From contig PLUZ01000299.1 in NCBI GenBank assembly GCA_003162995.1, positions 475 to 24,003 of the forward strand: a DNA stretch of 23,529 bases, given 5' to 3'. Source of the DNA: Methylocapsa sp. (GTDB lineage: Bacteria; Pseudomonadota; Alphaproteobacteria; Rhizobiales; Beijerinckiaceae). Below are positions 6,653 to 14,989 of this stretch, piece by piece (position 1 is the first letter of the stretch; each line of letters starts with the position of its first letter). The notes below the pieces were generated by a model. The model was given only the letters and a program-made list of their open reading frames with translations, ran no database searches and was not told the DNA's origin. Both the position numbers and the translations under genes were made by a program.

Positions 6653-8443
6653 ATGTCTGGCGATTTCACCCCTGAACAGAAGCGCTATCTTGAAGGTTTT
6701 GTTGCCGGTGTTCAAGCGCGGGGCGGCAATGGTCTTTCGGCTCCATCTCCCGTTTCCCTGGCAACCGCAGAGTCGCGGCCAATGGGTCCCGACGCACCGC
6801 ATCTCATCGCGCAGGATGAAACCATCAAGGCCGGCAAGAAACTCGCGGATCAGGAAAAGTGGAAACGTGAAGAGCATCCCTTCGATGCTTATCAAAAACT
6901 GCGCGGCCAGGCCGCGCGCGACGAACCTCCGAAGCCGGCCGATAATTTCCGTTGGCGGTATTATGGTCTGTTCTATGTCGCGCCGGCGCAAGACAGCTAC
7001 ATGTGCCGGTTGCGTATTCCCAACGGCATTCTTTCCCATTGGCAGTTTGCAGGCGTCGCCGATCTCGCAGAAAAATTCGGCGGCGGCTATGCGCATGTCA
7101 CCACGCGCGCCAATCTGCAATTCCGTGAGGTCGCGCCGAAGAACGCGATCGATGTCGTCGAAGGCGTGCAGGATTTGGGCCTGACAACACGCGGTTCGGG
7201 CGCCGACAATATCCGCAATGTGACTGGGGACGCAACGGCAGGAATCGGTCCAAGCGAGCTCATCGATACAAGGCCCTATGCGCACGCATGGCACTTTCAT
7301 ATTTTGAATCAGCGTGCGCTCTATGGTCTGCCACGTAAGTTCAACGTCGCCTTTGACGGCGGCGGCGCGATCCCGACACTCGAGGACACCAATGACATCG
7401 GCTTCCAGGCCGTTGAGATCGAGGATGGCGCCGGTATCGCACCCGGCGTCTGGTTTAAGCTCATTGTCGGCGGCATTACCGGTCACCGTGATCTCGCGCG
7501 CGAGACCGGTGTCGTCGTTCCGCCGGGCGAGACCTCTGAAGTCGCCGACGCGATCGTGCGTGTCTTCATCGCCGAGGGAGATCGCACCAATCGCACCAAG
7601 GCGCGGTTAAAATATGTGCTCGACCGTTATGCGGACGAAGCTGGCGGCCTCAATGGTTTTCTCGCAAAAGTAGAGCAACAACTCGGACGCCCGCTGACAT
7701 GCGTCGATACAAAATACATCCGGCCGCGCCCGGCGCAGGACCGGCAGGCGCATATTGGCGCGCATCCGCAAAAGCAGCCCGGTCTTTTTTATCTTGGGGT
7801 AGTTCTTCCGGTCGGCAAGATGGACTGCACGCAAATGCGTGCGCTGGCGGAAGTTGCGCGCGACCTTGGCGATGGCGATGTCCGGCTCACGGTCTGGCAG
7901 AATCTTTTGATCTCAGGGATCCCCGAAGCACGTCTCGATGATGCCAAGGCGGCGATAGAAAAGGCCGGCCTCGACTGGCGTGCATCGTCGATCCGGGCCG
8001 GGCTCGTCGCCTGTACCGGGTCGCGCGGCTGCCGGTTTTCGGCCGCTGACACAAAGACTCACGCCGAAGACATCGCTAAGTGGTGTGAGGCGCGCGTAAA
8101 ACTCGATCAGCCGGTCAATATCCATCTCACCGGCTGCCACCATTCCTGTGCTCAACATTATATCGGCGACATCGGGCTTATCGCGGCGCGCGTTAGCATC
8201 AATGAGGAAGGCGATACGGTGGACGGCTATCACATTGTGGCCGGAGGCGGCTTTGGCGCCACGGGCGCGATTGGCCGCGAGATTTTGCGCGAGGTGAAAG
8301 CGCAAGACGCACCAGCGAGGGTCGAAAGTCTGCTCAAGGCCTATCTCGCCCATCGCACTGGCCCTACTGAGAGTTTTCAAGATTTTTCCGCGCGCCACGA
8401 GGTTGGCGCGCTCAAAGCTTTCGCCGAAGGACAAGACGCATGA
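6653..8443 (+). CDS. nirA: Assimilatory nitrite reductase, sirohaem / [4Fe-4S] (NirA/CysI family)
   Basis: This enzyme reduces nitrite to ammonium with six electrons, in the cytoplasm. The 596-residue protein has the duplicated ferredoxin-like half domains and sirohaem domains of the family, including MCRLRIPNGILSHWQF, GYAHVTTRANLQFR and TRGSGADNIRNVTGD, and later the repeat-like GVVLPVGKMDCTQMRAL. The [4Fe-4S]-sirohaem cysteines are C454, C460, C495 and C499 (ACTGSRGCRF and HLTGCHHSCAQ). Sulfite reductase is the main alternative, but the nas context favours nitrite. The N-terminus (FTPEQKRYLEGFVAG) resembles the N-terminus of the CysJ-like partner encoded next. The stop overlaps that gene's ATG by 4 nt (8440-8443), consistent with a fixed stoichiometry. 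Confidence 0.9.
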   Translation: MSGDFTPEQKRYLEGFVAGVQARGGNGLSAPSPVSLATAESRPMGPDAPHLIAQDETIKAGKKLADQEKWKREEHPFDAYQKLRGQAARDEPPKPADNFRWRYYGLFYVAPAQDSYMCRLRIPNGILSHWQFAGVADLAEKFGGGYAHVTTRANLQFREVAPKNAIDVVEGVQDLGLTTRGSGADNIRNVTGDATAGIGPSELIDTRPYAHAWHFHILNQRALYGLPRKFNVAFDGGGAIPTLEDTNDIGFQAVEIEDGAGIAPGVWFKLIVGGITGHRDLARETGVVVPPGETSEVADAIVRVFIAEGDRTNRTKARLKYVLDRYADEAGGLNGFLAKVEQQLGRPLTCVDTKYIRPRPAQDRQAHIGAHPQKQPGLFYLGVVLPVGKMDCTQMRALAEVARDLGDGDVRLTVWQNLLISGIPEARLDDAKAAIEKAGLDWRASSIRAGLVACTGSRGCRFSAADTKTHAEDIAKWCEARVKLDQPVNIHLTGCHHSCAQHYIGDIGLIAARVSINEEGDTVDGYHIVAGGGFGATGAIGREILREVKAQDAPARVESLLKAYLAHRTGPTESFQDFSARHEVGALKAFAEGQDA

Positions 8444-10083
8444 ACGCCATTTACCGGCCGCCGCAGGCCGCCCCCATGATTCCGGAAAATGCGCCTTTTT
8501 CGCCCGAGCAGCGCGCCTGGCTGAATGGGTTTTTCGCAGGACTTTTGTCGTCCGGTGCACAGGACGGCACTGTCCTTCCCGCGCGGGAAAGCGCGGCGCT
8601 TGCGACTGCTCTTGCCTCGGGAACAGCGCCGCAAGCGGCGGAAGACGACGGCGCCCCCTGGCACGATCAAACCTTGCCGCTCGGAGAGCGGATGAAGCTT
8701 GCCGAAGGCCGCCCGCTGCCGCGCCGCATGATGGCCGCAATGGCACAGCAGGACTGCGGTCAATGCGGCTATAATTGCGAAGACTATGCCAATGCCATCG
8801 TGTCGCAGGCGGAAGACCGGCTGAACCTCTGCGTGCCTGGCGCCAAGGAAACCGCCCGCATGCTGAAAACTCTCGTCGAGGAGTCGGGCGGCGGCGCGAT
8901 CGACCCGGACGAAGTCAAGGCCAAAGCCGAAGCCAAGGCCGCGGCGCAAGCCCGCGATGCCGACGTTCGTCCGGGGCGTTCGCGAAACACCCCAGCGGAG
9001 GCCGTTTTCGTCGCGCACAAAAGGCTCAACCGCGAAGGGTCCGAAAAGGCCACTTATCACGTCGAATTCGATATTTCGGGTGCCGGCCTCGATTACGAAC
9101 CGGGCGACAGCTTCGGCATCTTTCCCATGAACGACGAAGGTCTCGTCGGCCGTGTCATCGCGGCAATCGGCGCACCGCAGAATTTTCCAGTCGCCGGAAA
9201 AACCCTGGGCCAGGTGCTTCGCGAGGATGTTTCGCTCGGGACAGCACCCGATACTCTGTTCGAGCTGATCTCCTATATCACTGGCGGCGTCGCCCGGGCA
9301 AAGGCGAAAGCCTTGGCAAAGGGGGAAGACCCCGATGGCGACGCCGCGACGCTCGATGTGCTGGCGGCCATTGAAAAATTCGCGAGAGTGCGGCCCGATC
9401 CCGAGGCCTTCGTCGAGGCCCTGGAGCCGCTGCAACCAAGGCTCTATTCGATCGCATCTTCACACAAGGCCGGGCCGGGGCTTGTCTCTCTTACGGTTGA
9501 CCATGTGCGCTATGCAATAGATGGGCGTGAAAGGCTTGGCGTCGCTTCGACCTTTGCTGGTGCTGTTTTGCGGCCAGGCGACAAAGTTAAAGCTTATATC
9601 CAGCGCGCCCATGATTTCGCCCTGCCGGCCAATAGCGGCACGCCCATCATCATGGTCGGGCCTGGCACCGGAGTCGCGCCTTTCCGCGCGTTTCTTCAGG
9701 AACGCATGGCGACCAAGGCCAAGGGCCAGGCCTGGCTGTTCTTCGGCCATCAGCGGCGCGACACGGATTTTTTCTACGAAGACGAACTGTCCGGTTTCCA
9801 GGCAGCAGGCACACTTTCGAAGCTCTCCCTCTCCTGGTCGCGCGATGGCGAAAAGAAGGTCTATGTGCAGGATAAAATGCGCGAGGAAGCCGCCGAACTT
9901 TGGTCTTGGCTTGGCAAGGGCGCCCATTTCTACGTCTGCGGCGACGCCAAGCGCATGGCGGCGGACGTCGATGCCGCGCTCGTCCAAATCTGCGCGGAAC
10001 ATGGAAAGATGGATGCAACATCCGCCAAGGCTTTCGTCAAAGAGCTCCGCGCGCAAAACCGGTATCAGACGGACGTCTACTAA
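8440..10083 (+). CDS. CysJ-like FAD/NAD(P)H reductase with an N-terminal Fe-S motif
   Basis: This is the probable electron donor for NirA. The 547-residue protein starts with FSPEQRAWLNGFFAG (about residues 24-38), like the N-terminus of E. coli CysJ (SPTQLAWVSGYFWG). Where CysJ has its FMN flavodoxin domain, this protein has C106-x2-C109-x3-C113-x17-C131 (DCGQCGYNCEDYANAI, later NLCVPG), resembling the Fe-S motif of PF04060. Then follow a connecting and FAD domain (RLYSIASS, 334-341), the NAD(P) motif (GPGTGVAPFRAFLQ, from 407) and the CysJ-type C-terminus RYQTDVY. Electrons could thus run NAD(P)H, FAD, Fe-S, then sirohaem. It overlaps nirA by 4 nt and nasA by one base (TAATG). Confidence 0.85.
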   Translation: MNAIYRPPQAAPMIPENAPFSPEQRAWLNGFFAGLLSSGAQDGTVLPARESAALATALASGTAPQAAEDDGAPWHDQTLPLGERMKLAEGRPLPRRMMAAMAQQDCGQCGYNCEDYANAIVSQAEDRLNLCVPGAKETARMLKTLVEESGGGAIDPDEVKAKAEAKAAAQARDADVRPGRSRNTPAEAVFVAHKRLNREGSEKATYHVEFDISGAGLDYEPGDSFGIFPMNDEGLVGRVIAAIGAPQNFPVAGKTLGQVLREDVSLGTAPDTLFELISYITGGVARAKAKALAKGEDPDGDAATLDVLAAIEKFARVRPDPEAFVEALEPLQPRLYSIASSHKAGPGLVSLTVDHVRYAIDGRERLGVASTFAGAVLRPGDKVKAYIQRAHDFALPANSGTPIIMVGPGTGVAPFRAFLQERMATKAKGQAWLFFGHQRRDTDFFYEDELSGFQAAGTLSKLSLSWSRDGEKKVYVQDKMREEAAELWSWLGKGAHFYVCGDAKRMAADVDAALVQICAEHGKMDATSAKAFVKELRAQNRYQTDVY

Positions 10084-12770
10084 TGAACGCGCAGGCTCCG
10101 GCTGTTTATACAACATGCCCCTATTGCGGCGTTGGCTGCGGGGTCGCTGTAACGCCTGATGGAGCGGGCGGAGCGGCCATCACCGGCGATAAAAGCCACC
10201 CGGCGAATTTAGGACGCCTCTGTTCAAAAGGCTCCGCGCTCGGCGAGACCTTGGGGCTAGAGTCGCGGCTCCTGCATCCGATGGTGGACGGAGCGCGCGC
10301 AACATGGGACGTGGCTCTCCAACGTATCGCCGACGGATTGCGGCAAACGATTGAAAGACATGGGCCGGAGGCCGTCGCCTTCTACCTTTCCGGTCAATTG
10401 CTCACCGAAGATTATTACGTCGCCAACAAGCTGATGAAGGGGTTTATTGGCTCGGCCAATGTCGACACGAACTCGCGCCTTTGCATGTCATCATCGGTCG
10501 CTGGGCACAAGCGGGCGTTTGGCTCGGACACGGTGCCCGGGTGCTACGAAGACCTCGATGAGGCGGATCTTCTGGTGCTTGTGGGATCGAACGCGGCATG
10601 GTGCCACCCTGTGCTCTACCGGCGGATGGTGCAAACGCGGGAGAAGCGCGGCACGCGTATCGTCACCGTCGATGTCCGCGGCACGGCGACGACCGAGAGT
10701 GCCGATCTCGCGCTGACCATCGCGCCCGGCATGGACGCCGTGCTGTTCTGCGGTCTTCTGGTTCACCTGGCCGATGGTGATTTTATCGACCGCGCCTTTG
10801 TCAGAGCGCATACCGAAGGCTTGGAAGCAGCGATCGCCCAGGCGCGCCGCATCGCGCCGGATATTGCCACCATCGCCAAGAAATGCGGCGCCGCGAGAGC
10901 GGACATTGCGGCTTTTTTCGATCTTTGGGCGACGACAAAGCGCGTCGTGACTCTCTATAGCCAGGGGGTCAATCAGTCCTGGCAAGGGACCGACAAGGTC
11001 AACGTCATCCTCAATTGCCACCTTGCTACAAAGCGCATCGGCATACCAGGTTCCGGGCCATTGTCCTTGACCGGACAGCCGAATGCCATGGGTGGCCGCG
11101 AAGCCGGAGGCCTCGCTAATCAGCTTGCCGCGCATATGGGATTTTCGGCCGACGAGATCGACCGTGTTGGCCGCTTTTGGGGCGCGACGCGCATGGCCCG
11201 GCGCGAGGGTCTCAAGGCGGTCGCGATGATGGAGGCTGTCGAACGGCGCGACATCAAGGCATTGTGGATTATGGGCACCAATCCGGCGGTGAGCCTCCCG
11301 CGTGCCGATCATGTCAGGGCGGCCCTGCGTAAGCTCGACCTCCTTGTTATCTCGGATAATGTGCGTGCGACCGATACGATTGGCGTAGGCCCGCATGTGC
11401 TCTTGCCCGCCGCCGCCTGGGGCGAAAAGGACGGGACGGTGACCAATTCCGAGCGGCGAATCTCTCGCCAGCGCGCCTTCGCTCCGCCCGCGGAAGAGGC
11501 GAAACCCGATTGGTGGGCCGTGTCGGAAGTTGCCAAGCGGATGGGCTTTGGCGCCGCGTTCGCGTATCCGGGTCCCGCCGCGATCTTCCGCGAACATGCC
11601 GCGCTCTCGGCATTCGAGAACAATGGAACGCGCGACTTCGATCTTGGCGGCCTCGCGGTGCTTGGTGACGCCGATTACGATAAGCTCACACCGCTGCAAT
11701 GGCCAGTGCCCGCGGGTTCTCCTGGCGGGACAAAGCGAATGTTCGCGGATGGACGCTTCTTCACGCCCTCGGGCCGGGCGCGCTTCATAGCCATCTCCGA
11801 GCCGATTCTGGCCGAAGCAACGGACGCGGAATTTCCATTCCTTTTGAACACCGGGCGGATACGCGATCAATGGCACACGATGACCCGGACCGGCCTCTCG
11901 CCAAAACTCGCAAGCCATATGCCTGATCCCTTTGTCGAGGTTAACCCGGACGATGCAGTGAAGCTCGGCCTCACAGAAGACGGGTTCGCCAGCGTCAGCA
12001 CGGCACATGGGAGCGCCATGCTTCGTGTCAACATAACCGCCGCCCAAGTCCCGGGCCGGATCTTCGTCCCGATCCACTGGAACGATGAGACGTCCGCGCG
12101 GGCGCGCGTTGGTGCGCTTGTCCATGCCATTACGGATCCTCATTCAGGACAGCCGGATTCCAAGGCCATTCCGGCGGCGCTGGCCCCTGTTTCTTTCGCC
12201 GCGCACGGTTTTGTTCTCGTTCGCACGCGAACGCAGCTGGAGGGTGACACCGTCTTTGCATGGAACGCTATCGAGGGCGGCTATGCGGCACGATTTGCAA
12301 CCAACGAGCCTTTCACGGCACTGTTTGAAGCTCTTGCCGTCCGATCGCGCGCCGCCGAGCTGGCGACCTACAACGATCCCGCGAAAGGAATTTTTCGCGC
12401 GGCGCTGATTTTGCGCGAGAAGCTCGACACCGTTCTTTTTTTTGGGCTGGAAGGAGAAGTGCCAACATGGACCGGTCTTGCCGAGGCATGGCAGTTGGAA
12501 CGGCTCGATGCGACCGCGCGTCGTTTTCTCCTGGCGGGCAGAACTGCCTCCGCGAGCTTCGACGCAAGCCACACGATATGCGCGTGCTTCGGTGTGAAAT
12601 CGCGGGCTATCGAGCAGGCGATTGCCGATGGCGCCTGTTCCACGGAAGCGATCGGCGCGCGGCTCAAGGCCGGCACAAATTGCGGATCGTGCCTGCCTGA
12701 GCTGAGGCGAATGATCGCGACGTCCGCCGCGCGGGTACAAGAAAAGGCTGACGCGTACATGCCAGCTTAA
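10083..12770 (+). CDS. nasA: Assimilatory nitrate reductase, molybdopterin catalytic subunit
   Basis: NasA reduces nitrate to nitrite in the cytoplasm using Mo-bisMGD. The start is ATG 10083, sharing one base with the preceding TAA; the product is 895 aa. N-terminal cysteines C12, C15, C19 and C47 (TTCPYCGVGCGV and GRLCSKG) bind a [4Fe-4S] cluster. Molybdopterin oxidoreductase segments follow: NTNSRLCMSSSVAGHKRAFG, LIVISDN-type and GEKDGTVTNSERRISRQR, and the C-terminal molydopterin dinucleotide-binding domain (LNTGRIRDQWHTMTRTG). The end carries a BFD-like [2Fe-2S] domain with C833, C835, C867 and C870 (ICACFGVKSR and GTNCGSCLPELRR), as in many NasA proteins. There is no Tat signal. It is the last gene of the operon. 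Confidence 0.95.
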   Translation: MNAQAPAVYTTCPYCGVGCGVAVTPDGAGGAAITGDKSHPANLGRLCSKGSALGETLGLESRLLHPMVDGARATWDVALQRIADGLRQTIERHGPEAVAFYLSGQLLTEDYYVANKLMKGFIGSANVDTNSRLCMSSSVAGHKRAFGSDTVPGCYEDLDEADLLVLVGSNAAWCHPVLYRRMVQTREKRGTRIVTVDVRGTATTESADLALTIAPGMDAVLFCGLLVHLADGDFIDRAFVRAHTEGLEAAIAQARRIAPDIATIAKKCGAARADIAAFFDLWATTKRVVTLYSQGVNQSWQGTDKVNVILNCHLATKRIGIPGSGPLSLTGQPNAMGGREAGGLANQLAAHMGFSADEIDRVGRFWGATRMARREGLKAVAMMEAVERRDIKALWIMGTNPAVSLPRADHVRAALRKLDLLVISDNVRATDTIGVGPHVLLPAAAWGEKDGTVTNSERRISRQRAFAPPAEEAKPDWWAVSEVAKRMGFGAAFAYPGPAAIFREHAALSAFENNGTRDFDLGGLAVLGDADYDKLTPLQWPVPAGSPGGTKRMFADGRFFTPSGRARFIAISEPILAEATDAEFPFLLNTGRIRDQWHTMTRTGLSPKLASHMPDPFVEVNPDDAVKLGLTEDGFASVSTAHGSAMLRVNITAAQVPGRIFVPIHWNDETSARARVGALVHAITDPHSGQPDSKAIPAALAPVSFAAHGFVLVRTRTQLEGDTVFAWNAIEGGYAARFATNEPFTALFEALAVRSRAAELATYNDPAKGIFRAALILREKLDTVLFFGLEGEVPTWTGLAEAWQLERLDATARRFLLAGRTASASFDASHTICACFGVKSRAIEQAIADGACSTEAIGARLKAGTNCGSCLPELRRMIATSAARVQEKADAYMPA

Positions 12771-12823
12771 GCGGATAATTCCAAAAACTTGAAAATCTAA
12801 TTGAGATCACGAGGGTATTGTCA

Positions 12824-13098
12824 CCTTGGCCAAGGAGAAATGCGATTTGCGCCGATCCGGATCGGCGATGAGCTTCCTAAGGCATTGATTTTGCTAACGC
12901 TGGCTGTGTGATCCCACGCTATCGCCAAACGTATGAACGTGACAAAACCATCCGGATTTATACGTAGGGGAATATGCTTAGGGAATCGACCCCAATAGTC
13001 GTTCCAATCGATTGGTGGCACCCATTTGAAGGCAATGGGAGGCACCAATGTTTGTTCAGCCGATCGAGACGACTTCTAATCAGCCAATCGTCGATTGG
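12824..13098. promoter_or_regulatory. Four perfect palindromes around the fixK-like promoter and start
   Basis: The 277-nt gap after nasA holds CCTTGGCCAAGG (12824-12835), the 18-bp CGCCGATCCGGATCGGCG (12850-12867) and CCAATCGATTGG (13004-13015). A related one, GCCAATCGTCGATTGGC (13083-13099), lies inside the first codons of the regulator. The last two share the arm CCAATCG and are about 82 bp apart. Two GGGAAT direct repeats (TAGGGGAAT 12965-12973, TAGGGAAT 12979-12986) lie between. None matches the FNR box TTGAT-N4-ATCAA. The 18-bp element might end nasA transcription, but no T run follows. Confidence 0.45.
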
Positions 13099-13734
13099 CG
13101 GGATTTTGCTCCATGCGCCGCTCCTCTTTTCGCCTGCGCGCCGGAGGTCGTGGGGACAAGCTTCAACTATGTCCGCGACGAAGAAATCTATGGCGAACGA
13201 GAAGACACCCAATTCATCTACAAGGTTATCTCTGGAGCGGTGCGAACCTCAAAAATCATGAGGGACGGACGCCGGCAGATTGGAAGATTTTATCTTCCGG
13301 GCGAGTTTTTCGGCCTCGAACTCGGCAAGCAGCATAACTTGTCTGCTGAGGCGGTCGCCGACAGCAAGATTTTCCTTTTCAAGCGCCGTCAGATCGAGGC
13401 CATGGCTCAGCGCAATATGGAAGCCGCGCGCGAGATGTGGCTTATGACAGCCGATCATTTGCGCCACGCCGAAGATCATTTGCTGCTTCTCGGGCGCAAG
13501 ACCGCGCTAGAGCGGCTTGCCGCCTTCCTGATCGAGATGGATATGAGTCATGGTAACTGCGGTTTGTTCGAGTTGCCGATGTCGCGCCGTGATATTGCGG
13601 ATTACCTTGGCCTTACCTTGGAGACCGTCTCGCGTGGGTTCTCCGAGCTTCAAAAAAAGCAGGCGTTAGAGCTTGACGGGGCGCGTCATGTCGTTTTGCG
13701 TAACCGTGCCTTCCTTGGTGCAATGGGTGCCTAG
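13048..13734 (+). CDS. fixK: Crp/Fnr-family transcription regulator, FixK type
   Basis: The 228-residue protein has an N-terminal cyclic-nucleotide-binding-like beta barrel (residues about 35-110: YKVISGAVRTSKIMRDGRRQ, FYLPGEFFGLE), a long dimer helix (about 115-145) and a C-terminal winged helix (MSRRDIADYLGLTLETVSRGFSEL). The recognition helix has the E-x2-SR pattern known in FNR/FixK proteins that read TTGAT-N4-ATCAA. Two such perfect boxes occur in this window (19333 and 22227). Only C23 and C30 are near the N-terminus, without the FNR Cys-x2-Cys cluster, so direct oxygen sensing by an Fe-S cluster is unlikely. FixK under FixLJ control fits best. An FnrN or NnrR relative is the alternative. 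GGGAGGC precedes the ATG. Confidence 0.85.
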   Translation: MFVQPIETTSNQPIVDWRDFAPCAAPLFACAPEVVGTSFNYVRDEEIYGEREDTQFIYKVISGAVRTSKIMRDGRRQIGRFYLPGEFFGLELGKQHNLSAEAVADSKIFLFKRRQIEAMAQRNMEAAREMWLMTADHLRHAEDHLLLLGRKTALERLAAFLIEMDMSHGNCGLFELPMSRRDIADYLGLTLETVSRGFSELQKKQALELDGARHVVLRNRAFLGAMGA

Positions 13735-13840
13735 ACTATTTTGATTAAATATGCTGATTATGCAAGTATCTTTGCCATTCGGATAGTTACTTGTGGCCGG
13801 GGGTTGCGAGAGCGCCTGGGAAAGTGTTCAAGTTCGAGGC

Positions 13841-14989
13841 ATGATCGGAATTCCATCGAACGAAGCTCAAAACCCGCCCCCACAAACGGCTGAGCAAGAG
13901 TGGCGGGACGCTGACCCGGCCGTGGTCACGACGACCGCTCTTGTGCCCGTCCGCGAAATCCCACCTGTCATTGTTGATGACAGATCGATCCCCGGGAAAT
14001 CCAAAAGAAAAATTTTTTTTCGGGTTTTGCTTTTCCTAGCTTTGGCAGGTGTAGCCGCCGCGGGCGGCTACTATTGGTGGCGCTCTACCCTCTCCCCGGT
14101 TCCCGCAGGCATTGTCTGGAGCAACGGCCGCACCGATGCCGAGGAAATCGACATCGACACGAAATTCCCAGGCCGCGTCCTCAAACTTCTCGTCGATGAA
14201 GGCGATATGGTGAAGGCGGGGCAAATCATTGCCATCATGGACACACGCGATCTTGAAGCGGAGCTCAGACGAGAGCAAGCGATCGTGCGCCAAAATGAAC
14301 ATGCGATCTTGGAAGCCGAGGCGAATGTCGCGCAACTGCAAACCCAGCTGACCTTGGCGCAGCAGGAGCTCAATCGGACGAGCGCCTTGTTGGCGAGAGG
14401 CTACGCGACGCGGGAGCTCTATGATCAGCGACGGCAGACGCTGGATGGAACAACCCAAGCCTTGAACGCGGCAAAAGCCCATGTCGTTGAAGCCATTCAT
14501 TCCTACAACGCGGCGGAGCACAACGTCGAGTTGGACAAAGTCAATATTGCCGACAATACGCTCGTCGCCCCCCGCGCTGGGCGCTTGCAATATCGCATAT
14601 CCGAACCTGGCGAGGTGCTCCCCGCGGGAGGCAAGGTCTTTACCATGCTCGACATTTCGGACGTCTACATGGATATTTATCTGCCGACGCTCGAAGCCGG
14701 CCGCGTCAAGATCGGGAACGACGCCCGTATATTGCTCGACGCTTATCCAGACCATCCGATAAGAGCAAAAGTCACGTTTCTGGCCACGCAGGCACAGTTC
14801 ACGCCGAAGGCTGTGGAGACAAAGAGCGAGCGCGATAAGCTGATGTTCCGCGTCAAGGTGCGGATTGATCCAGATCTCTTAATCAAATATGCCGAGTCCC
14901 TGCGGACCGGACTCCCCGGGAATGCCTATGTCCGCGTCGATCCCAAAGTCGAATGGCCCGATTGGCTACGGGGTCAGCCAAGCCCATGA
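13841..14989 (+). CDS. HlyD/EmrA-type membrane fusion protein (YhiI-like)
   Basis: This periplasmic adaptor is anchored in the inner membrane and links an ABC exporter to the outer envelope. From ATG 13841 the product is 382 aa; an in-frame GTG at 13793 would add 16 residues, and neither start has an ideal ribosome binding site. There is a proline-rich cytoplasmic tail, a basic stop (KSKRK), one membrane helix (about residues 43-62, [20 protein letters not shown]), and a barrel-lipoyl half motif ([20 protein letters not shown]). A coiled-coil hairpin follows (about 115-205, [20 protein letters not shown] and onward), then the second lipoyl half and beta barrel. The stop overlaps the ABC gene start (ATGA). 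Together with the next two genes it matches E. coli yhiI-rbbA-yhhJ. Confidence 0.88.
   Translation: MIGIPSNEAQNPPPQTAEQEWRDADPAVVTTTALVPVREIPPVIVDDRSIPGKSKRKIFFRVLLFLALAGVAAAGGYYWWRSTLSPVPAGIVWSNGRTDAEEIDIDTKFPGRVLKLLVDEGDMVKAGQIIAIMDTRDLEAELRREQAIVRQNEHAILEAEANVAQLQTQLTLAQQELNRTSALLARGYATRELYDQRRQTLDGTTQALNAAKAHVVEAIHSYNAAEHNVELDKVNIADNTLVAPRAGRLQYRISEPGEVLPAGGKVFTMLDISDVYMDIYLPTLEAGRVKIGNDARILLDAYPDHPIRAKVTFLATQAQFTPKAVETKSERDKLMFRVKVRIDPDLLIKYAESLRTGLPGNAYVRVDPKVEWPDWLRGQPSP

Noticed and set aside
10491..12143. Minus-strand open frame of 550 codons
   Set aside because: It is antisense to nasA, has no family motif, and reflects the codon bias of nasA.
13048..13734. Oxygen-sensing Fe-S cluster in the FixK-like protein
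   Set aside because: Only C23 and C30 are near the N-terminus, without the FNR Cys-x2-Cys arrangement.
13731..13760. FNR box before the HlyD-like gene
   Set aside because: Only the half-site TTGAT is present; the second arm (TATGC) does not match ATCAA.
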